Below, piece after piece: positions 7,125 to 11,276 of a stretch of 11,276 nt of DNA. The position numbers and the translations under genes were made by a program. Position 1 is the first letter of the stretch. Every line of letters starts with the position of its first letter. The stretch is from an uncultured Bacteroidota bacterium. Its GTDB lineage: Bacteria > Bacteroidota > Bacteroidia > Chitinophagales > Chitinophagaceae. Below the pieces are notes generated by a model that was not told the DNA's origin, made no database searches, and worked only from the letters and a program-made list of their open reading frames with translations. The stretch is taken from the NCBI GenBank assembly GCA_903905685.1, contig CAIVHI010000053.1, positions 1 to 11,276 of the forward strand. The letters are read 5' to 3'.

Positions 7125-7768
7125 ATGTTCACCGGAAAGGACCGGGTAAATGTTATACTTGCCAATCCTCCATTCGGCGGCATTGTAGCCCATGGCAATG
7201 AAACCGGTTTTCCGCAGAACTATAGAACAAAGTAAAATGCCGACTTGTTTTTGATACTGATGATACACCTGCTGAAACAAGGTGGCCGTGCCGGTATCGT
7301 ATTGCCCGATGGCAGCCTCTATGGTGAGGGTGTAAAGCAAAGGGTAAGGCAGAAATTGCTGGAAGATTGTAACCTGCAAACTATTATTCGCCTTCCCAAT
7401 TCAGTATTCAGCCATACGCTACAGTGGCTACAAACTTGTTGTTTTTTAAGAAAGGCGAACCTACTAACGAAATTTGGTATTATGGGCACCGTATGCCGGA
7501 AAGTTACAAGGCATACAACGAAACCCGCCCTATACAGGTGCAGGAGTTCGAGCCTATAAAAGCATGGTAGAACAACCGGCGGGAAAGCGATATTTGCCGG
7601 AAGGTTAGCATCGAAACTATTATAGAACGGGGCTACGATTTGGATTTTAAAAACCCAACTAAAGCCGAAGAAGCGCATGAATACACTAGTGCAGAGCTGA
7701 TGGAACTGCTTTCCGTATCTTTGCAACGTTCCAACCAATTGTTGGAAAAATTAAAAACTTCCATATAA
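7125..7768 (+). pseudogene. hsdM: 3' remnant of a type I restriction-modification methylase (HsdM)
   Basis: HsdM is the N6-adenine methyltransferase and modification subunit of type I RM systems. Homology begins abruptly at about 7125 with MFTGKDRVNVILANPPFGG; the catalytic motif IV NPPF is at 7164-7175. It continues through QGGRAGIVLPDGSLYG and ends in the family's C-terminal helical part (IERGYDLDFKNP, then SLQRSNQLLEKLKTSI). Roughly 214 of about 500 residues remain, and the SAM-binding motif I region is missing. Three further lesions are visible. TAA at 7233-7235 stands where the family has Glu (before NADLFLIL). A 1-nt loss at about 7412 shifts the frame inside SVFSPYATVATNLLFF. TAG at 7568-7570 replaces the second Trp of a WWNNRRE motif. 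The original stop (7766-7768) overlaps the next ATG by one base. It is surely inactive. No hsdS or hsdR is seen in the window. Confidence 0.9.
7716..7723 (+). promoter_or_regulatory. Candidate promoter element inside the hsdM remnant, driving the TIR/PIN genes
   Basis: TATCTTTG matches TAnnTTTG exactly, 44 nt before the TIR-like gene's ATG (7768). It could give these two genes a transcript of their own now that hsdM is dead. A chance match in this stretch is possible, and no -33 element is clear. Confidence 0.35.
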
Positions 7769-8301
7769 TGAGTAAGCTGCCTACAATTTTCCTGTCTTAC
7801 AATTCAGGGTTCGATTTGGAAGAAACACTTGCTGTAAGGTTGCATACAATCGGTGCCGTGCATGGGTTCAGGATGTTCTTGCCCGACAGATATGACAACC
7901 ATGAGTCGGTGTCTGCCGAAACCAGAAACAGGATTTTAATGTCCGACTACTTCATCCTTTTCTCTACGTCCGTCCTTGGCACTCAGGTACAGCAGGAAAT
8001 CGCCATTGCATCTCAACATCTCAAAGACAAGTCGAAAATATTAGTGGTATATGACCGGCATAAAGGAAAAAACATCAAGGGTGCAGACAACTGCACCGAA
8101 ATTTATATCGATTCTCGAGCCGAATCTACCCAACAGATATTGGAAAGGATTCTGGCAGAACTAAAGGGTAAGGAGCGCACAGAGACTAAGAATACAATTA
8201 AAAGGCAACCGACTGCCGAAGATGCGATAGGGGGTATTTTACTGGCCGGTTTAGGCCTTTTGGTACTTGGTGCATTGCTGAACAACGGAAAAGGTAAATA
8301 G
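7768..8301 (+). CDS. TIR-like domain protein with C-terminal membrane helix
   Basis: The product is 177 residues. Residues about 5-125 resemble a TIR fold: strand A TIFLSYNS (6-13), the GFRMFLPDR segment (33-41, like the BB-loop region), then SAETRNRILMSDYFILFSTS (about 49-68), which matches the 'I..SD.FI.l.S' part of TIR domains. Next is QVQQEIAIA with E77 in the place of the catalytic glutamate of NADase TIRs. A charged linker follows, then a hydrophobic glycine-rich helix (about 153-171) and a short basic tail (NNGKGK), so the protein is probably tail-anchored with the TIR part in the cytoplasm. Its ATG overlaps the hsdM stop (TAATG), and the PIN gene begins on the base after its stop, indicating coupled translation. 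Bacterial TIR proteins often deplete NAD in antiphage defence; that role here is inference. It could also be a TIR-related scaffold without activity. The frame is intact beside a decayed hsdM. Confidence 0.75.
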   Translation: MSKLPTIFLSYNSGFDLEETLAVRLHTIGAVHGFRMFLPDRYDNHESVSAETRNRILMSDYFILFSTSVLGTQVQQEIAIASQHLKDKSKILVVYDRHKGKNIKGADNCTEIYIDSRAESTQQILERILAELKGKERTETKNTIKRQPTAEDAIGGILLAGLGLLVLGALLNNGKGK

Positions 8302-8901
8302 ATGCCTCCCAACAGGAAAGTCATTATCGACACCTCGGCACTTATCTGTTTTACCGAAATAAGAAGTGATGTAGATGTTTTCGCATGTTTAAGGTCTCTT
8401 TTCGGTCAGGTGTTGGTGCCCACCCAAATAAAGGCGGAATATGAGCGGGGCACAGCAAAGGAACCCCAAAGAAACTGGCTTCTGGAAAAATTGCGGCCCA
8501 ATGAAGGATTTTATGCTTTATGTACCCGCTATGATTCCATTGTTCTGGCAATGTTGCAAAACAAAAAAGGCATTGATGCCGGCGAAGCTGAGGCGGTAGC
8601 ACAGTATCGCAAAACCGGGGCGAATTACATTTTGACCGATGATGCAAGGTTTGCAAAATCAATAAAGGTGTCATATCCCGAAATTAACATCATCAGCTCG
8701 CTGCACATCATTGCCTTAATTGAATTTCAAGGGTTGCTTCCCGATTGTAGGCCGTTGAAAAAGAAGATACATTACAAACTGAACTACAAAAGCAGGCATC
8801 TGAGAGAAGCTTATCTGTCTATCGCCAAAGATTTAGGGTTATCCATATCTTCCAAGGACATATCAAGAAAGACAAGCCTTAAGCAGATTCTAAATGCATA
8901 A
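8302..8901 (+). CDS. PIN-domain nuclease-like protein with C-terminal extension
   Basis: The product is 199 residues. A PIN fold occupies about 5-135, with the expected acidic residues in order: D10 (IIDTSAL), E46 (IKAEYERG), E95 (DAGEAEAVA) and D113/D114 (ILTDDARFA). This spacing and the GEAEA and TDD motifs recall DUF3368/VapC-like PIN ribonucleases. The roughly 65 further residues are basic and helical (KKKIHYKLNYKSRHLREAYL, then SSKDISRKTSLKQIL) and could bind RNA or a partner. The ATG follows the TIR gene's TAG directly, so the two are translationally coupled. PIN toxins of the VapC type normally have a small antitoxin gene beside them; none is visible here. The TIR-like protein may be the regulator or partner, or both may be remnants of the RM operon's accessory genes. 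An intrinsic terminator follows. Confidence 0.8.
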   Translation: MPPNRKVIIDTSALICFTEIRSDVDVFACLRSLFGQVLVPTQIKAEYERGTAKEPQRNWLLEKLRPNEGFYALCTRYDSIVLAMLQNKKGIDAGEAEAVAQYRKTGANYILTDDARFAKSIKVSYPEINIISSLHIIALIEFQGLLPDCRPLKKKIHYKLNYKSRHLREAYLSIAKDLGLSISSKDISRKTSLKQILNA

Positions 8902-8943
8902 AGACCTGTTGATTATGAAAGGCCGATACAGGAAAATGAATTG

Positions 8944-8967
8944 CTCTCACCAGTGGTGAGAGTTTTT
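8944..8967 (+). terminator. Rho-independent terminator after the PIN gene
   Basis: CTCTCACC (8944-8951) and GGTGAGAG (8955-8962) form a perfect 8-bp stem with a 3-nt loop, followed by TTTTT (8963-8967). It lies 43 nt past the PIN stop and ends the hsdM-TIR-PIN transcript. Confidence 0.85.
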
Positions 8968-9068
8968 GGGCACCAAACGGGATCCTCTTTCTTTTGCTGT
9001 TCCCCTTTCTGAAATGGGGCTCTCCATACCCCGTCCCCTCTCTTAAGCGAGCAAAGCACCAGCGCCCT

Positions 9069-9076
9069 TAACTTTG
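9069..9076 (+). promoter_or_regulatory. Bacteroidota -7 promoter element of the pseudouridine synthase gene
   Basis: TAACTTTG matches TAnnTTTG exactly and ends only 4 nt before the ATG (9081). Transcription would begin at or next to the start codon, so the mRNA would be leaderless or nearly so. Confidence 0.5.
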
Positions 9077-9080
9077 CGTC

Positions 9081-9677
9081 ATGCCGCATCAGTATATCGT
9101 CTTCAATAAACCCTTCCAAGTGCTTTCGCAGTTTTCGCCGGAGGCGGGCAAGAGGGTGCTGGCCGATTTCTTTCCCGATTTGCCGAAGGCAGTATATCCT
9201 GTAGGGCGGCTGGACTTTGATAGTGAGGGACTGCTATTGCTCACCGACGATAAGGCGTTGACCAACTACCTGCTGAACCCCATGTTTGCCCACCCGCGCA
9301 CCTACTGGGTGCAGGTAGATGGTGCCATAACGCCGGAAGCCTGCCGAGAGCTGGAGGCAGGTGTAGTGATTGCCGTTGATGGCAAGCCCTACCGCACCCG
9401 GCCGGCCAAAGCCGTGCTGCTAGACCCGCCGCCGGATGTACTGGAGCGCAACCCGCCGGTGCGCTTCCGTAAAAGCATCCCAACGTCGTGGTTGGCACTT
9501 ACGCTCACGGAAGGCAAAAACCGACAGGTGCGCAAAATGACCGCCGCCGTAGGGTTTCCTACATTGCGCCTGTTGCGGCACTCGGTGGGTGGTGTCACCA
9601 TTGCGGGGATTCCGCCTGGGGGCTTCAATCAATGCGGGACGGACATTAAAGACCTCCTCATGCGGAAATCCGGCTAA
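9081..9677 (+). CDS. rluE: RluE-type rRNA pseudouridine synthase
   Basis: The product is 198 residues, normal for the short RsuA/RluE group, which isomerises a uridine in rRNA (23S U2457 for E. coli RluE). It opens directly with the catalytic domain (QYIVFNKPFQVLSQF), without the N-terminal S4 RNA-binding domain of RsuA/RluB. The catalytic aspartate is D45 in GRLDFDSEGLLLLT. The C-terminal motif KNRQVRKMTAAVGFPTLRLLR (about 148-168) is diagnostic of the RsuA family. The ATG at 9081 is kept because the family starts here, although the promoter element is very close. It is transcribed independently of the PIN gene, behind a terminator, and the next gene (adk) has its own promoter element. The exact target uridine is inferred from the family only. 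Confidence 0.9.
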   Translation: MPHQYIVFNKPFQVLSQFSPEAGKRVLADFFPDLPKAVYPVGRLDFDSEGLLLLTDDKALTNYLLNPMFAHPRTYWVQVDGAITPEACRELEAGVVIAVDGKPYRTRPAKAVLLDPPPDVLERNPPVRFRKSIPTSWLALTLTEGKNRQVRKMTAAVGFPTLRLLRHSVGGVTIAGIPPGGFNQCGTDIKDLLMRKSG

Positions 9678-9734
9678 ATATGCAATTAAGCAAAATATTA
9701 TTTGAAGCATACCGAAAAATACCCCGAGGTTGAT

Positions 9735-9742
9735 TACATTTG
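9735..9742 (+). promoter_or_regulatory. Bacteroidota -7 promoter element of adk
   Basis: TACATTTG matches TAnnTTTG exactly, 22 nt before the adk ATG at 9765. This supports that start over an in-frame TTG at 9702. No -33 TTTG is found at the usual distance. Confidence 0.5.
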
Positions 9743-9764
9743 TCTAACTCAACCGAAGTTGCTT

Positions 9765-10346
9765 ATGTTCAACCTAGTCTTATTCGGTCCTCCCGGCAGC
9801 GGGAAAGGCACGCAATCCGAGAATATCGTAAAAACCTACGGACTCAACCACCTGTCTACCGGCGACTTGCTGCGCGACGAAGTGGCCCGTGCCACGCCCC
9901 TCGGTTTGGAGGCCAAAAAATCGATGGATCAAGGCCAATTGGTGCCCGATGAAGTGGTTATAGGCATGATAAGCAGCAGGATAGACGGGTCAGAGGGACA
10001 AGGCTTCGTGTTCGACGGCTTCCCCCGCACTGAGGCACAAGCCGCCGCGCTCGATCAACTTTTGGAAGCCAAAGGCTTGGCCATTACTATGGTGCTTTCG
10101 TTGGAGGTGCCGGAAGACGAGCTCATCCGCAGGTTGGTGAATCGCGGGACTTCTTCGGGCCGCAGCGACGATAATGAAGAGGTAGCCATGAAGCGTATTG
10201 CAGAGTATCACGCCAAGACCAAGCCGGTTGCGGCCTACTATGACAGGCAGGGTAAGCTTACGGGCGTAAAGGGCGACCATACCGTTGCCGAGACCTTCGA
10301 GACACTGGGCGGCCACATCGAAAAACACATCGCCAAAGTAGCCTGA
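9765..10346 (+). CDS. adk: Adenylate kinase, short-LID form
   Basis: The product is 193 residues. It converts ATP + AMP to two ADP in the cytoplasm, balancing adenylates. The P-loop is GPPGSGKGT (8-16), the AMP-binding segment is LSTGDLLR (30-37), and FDGFPRTEAQ (83-92) carries the conserved aspartate and arginine. The LID is short (RGTSSGRSDDN, about 127-137), so there is no four-cysteine zinc LID; this is the short form, as in eukaryotic AK1 and many Bacteroidota. The ATG at 9765 gives MFNLVLFGPPG, a few residues before the P-loop as usual. It lies between rluE and obgE. The adk-obgE order is common in Bacteroidota, often with hpt in front, but hpt is absent here. Both genes seem to be transcribed from their own promoters. 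Confidence 0.97.
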   Translation: MFNLVLFGPPGSGKGTQSENIVKTYGLNHLSTGDLLRDEVARATPLGLEAKKSMDQGQLVPDEVVIGMISSRIDGSEGQGFVFDGFPRTEAQAAALDQLLEAKGLAITMVLSLEVPEDELIRRLVNRGTSSGRSDDNEEVAMKRIAEYHAKTKPVAAYYDRQGKLTGVKGDHTVAETFETLGGHIEKHIAKVA

Positions 10347-10425
10347 TTTTCCAAATAGGTGGATTTTGGGCATGCCATCCGGCACCGCTAGGCAGGAACC
10401 GCACGTGAGTACGGGCCGGGTTGAC

Positions 10426-10433
10426 TACCTTTG
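10426..10433 (+). promoter_or_regulatory. Bacteroidota -7 promoter element of obgE
   Basis: TACCTTTG matches TAnnTTTG exactly, 26 nt before the TTG start at 10460. It suggests obgE has a promoter separate from adk (intergenic distance 113 nt). Confidence 0.5.
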
Positions 10434-10459
10434 CGCCTCACGGAGTAAAAAACACAACA

Positions 10460-11276
10460 TTGGAGCGCGGAAATTTTGTAGACCATATCAGGGTATTTTG
10501 TCATTCCGGCAAGGGTGGCGCGGGCAGTTCGCATTTTGCACGCACCAAGTTCAATGCCATGGCGGGCCCCGACGGTGGCGATGGTGGGCGTGGCGGCCAC
10601 ATCATTCTGCGTGGCAATAGCCAAATGTGGACGCTGCTCCACTTGCGGTACCACAAAAACGTGAAAGCCGAAGACGGTGAAAACGGCAGCAAGAATGACT
10701 GCTCCGGCCGCGAGGGTAGGGACGTGATTCTGGAAGTGCCACTCGGCACTGTGGCCATTGACGAAGAAACCGACGAAATTGAAGCCGAAATACTGTTGGA
10801 CGGCGAAGAAGTGATTTGGCTGCCCGGTGGGCGCGGCGGCTTGGGTAATGCCAATTTCGCCACCTCAACCAATCAGGCTCCCGAATATGCCCAACCCGGC
10901 GAATATGGCGTGGAAGGCTGGAAGGTGTTGGAACTCAAGATACTGGCCGATGTGGGCCTGGTGGGTTTCCCCAATGCCGGCAAGTCTACACTACTATCGG
11001 TGGTTAGCGCCGCAAAACCTAAGATTGCCGATTACGCCTTTACCACGCTCACCCCCCAACTGGGCATTGTGGCCTACCGCGACAACAAATCGTTCTGCAT
11101 GGCCGACCTTCCAGGTATCATTGAAGGTGCTGCCGAAGGGCGTGGCCTTGGGCACAGGTTCCTGCGCCACATCGAGCGCAACTCTGCCCTGCTGTTCGTC
11201 ATTCCCGCCGACAGCAATGACCACGCCCGTGAATTCGACATTCTAATCAACGAACTGGAACAATACAATCCCGAAC
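10460..11276 (+). CDS. obgE: Obg GTPase, ribosome assembly (C-terminus beyond the window)
   Basis: The first 272 residues are visible. Obg/CgtA is an essential GTPase that acts in 50S subunit assembly and stress signalling. The glycine-rich Obg fold (about 1-160) shows CHSGKGGAGS, GPDGGDGGRGGHI and PGGRGGLGNANFATSTNQAP. The G domain begins with G1 GFPNAGKST (169-177), then G2 threonines T195/T196 (YAFTTLTP), and G3 DLPGIIEGAAEGRGLG from D216. G4 and G5 fall outside. The start is TTG at 10460: there is no in-frame ATG upstream, the first internal Met comes after the conserved Obg N-terminus, and TTG gives MERGNFVDHI as in relatives. It follows adk with a promoter element between. Confidence 0.96.
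   Translation, partial: MERGNFVDHIRVFCHSGKGGAGSSHFARTKFNAMAGPDGGDGGRGGHIILRGNSQMWTLLHLRYHKNVKAEDGENGSKNDCSGREGRDVILEVPLGTVAIDEETDEIEAEILLDGEEVIWLPGGRGGLGNANFATSTNQAPEYAQPGEYGVEGWKVLELKILADVGLVGFPNAGKSTLLSVVSAAKPKIADYAFTTLTPQLGIVAYRDNKSFCMADLPGIIEGAAEGRGLGHRFLRHIERNSALLFVIPADSNDHAREFDILINELEQYNPE

Noticed and set aside
1..11276. CRISPR arrays, tRNA or rRNA genes, insertion sequences
   Set aside because: No spaced direct repeats, no cloverleaf or rRNA-like segments and no transposase-like frames were seen on either strand.

Overview
The window looks like a chromosomal segment of a Bacteroidota bacterium, probably near Chitinophagaceae/Sphingobacteriia, though the exact lineage cannot be fixed from sequence alone. 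Four of the plus-strand genes (comM, rluE, adk, obgE) have a perfect TAnnTTTG, the Bacteroidota -7 promoter element, just upstream. Shine-Dalgarno sites are absent. The proteins also fit: a 7TM-DISM-type signalling protein, a BIG2-repeat lipoprotein, a YifB/ComM-type ATPase and a short-LID adenylate kinase followed by obgE.

Positions 1-5075 are read on the minus strand. In transcription order there is a class III adenylate cyclase (5075 to 4128) with an apparent 1-nt frameshift at its C-terminus, then a poorly readable stretch (about 3690-4118). Next comes a secreted lipoprotein with about five Ig-like domains (3586 to 2093) that ends at a perfect 24-bp hairpin. Last is a likely operon of a 52-residue small ORF, a 141-residue protein with a beta-rich domain and two membrane helices, and a seven-helix membrane sensor cut by the window edge. 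Two of the three main products on this strand are signalling proteins.

From 5258 onward everything is on the plus strand. The comM ATPase gene (5258-6802) is followed by an accessory patch that looks AT-richer than its neighbours (about 6803-8967). It holds a gene-free stretch, then the 3' remnant of a type I restriction-modification methylase gene (hsdM) with at least four lesions. Two intact, tightly packed genes follow: a TIR-like protein with a C-terminal membrane helix, and a PIN-domain nuclease-like protein with an extra C-terminal region. The hsdM stop overlaps the TIR start (TAATG) and the PIN gene starts on the base after the TIR stop, so these two were once the tail of the RM operon. 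They have stayed open while hsdM decayed. A strong intrinsic terminator closes the patch. This TIR-TM/PIN pair is the best candidate for an undescribed defence or toxin module.

The right end is core housekeeping: an RluE-type rRNA pseudouridine synthase, adenylate kinase and the start of the ribosome-assembly GTPase ObgE. Each has its own candidate promoter.
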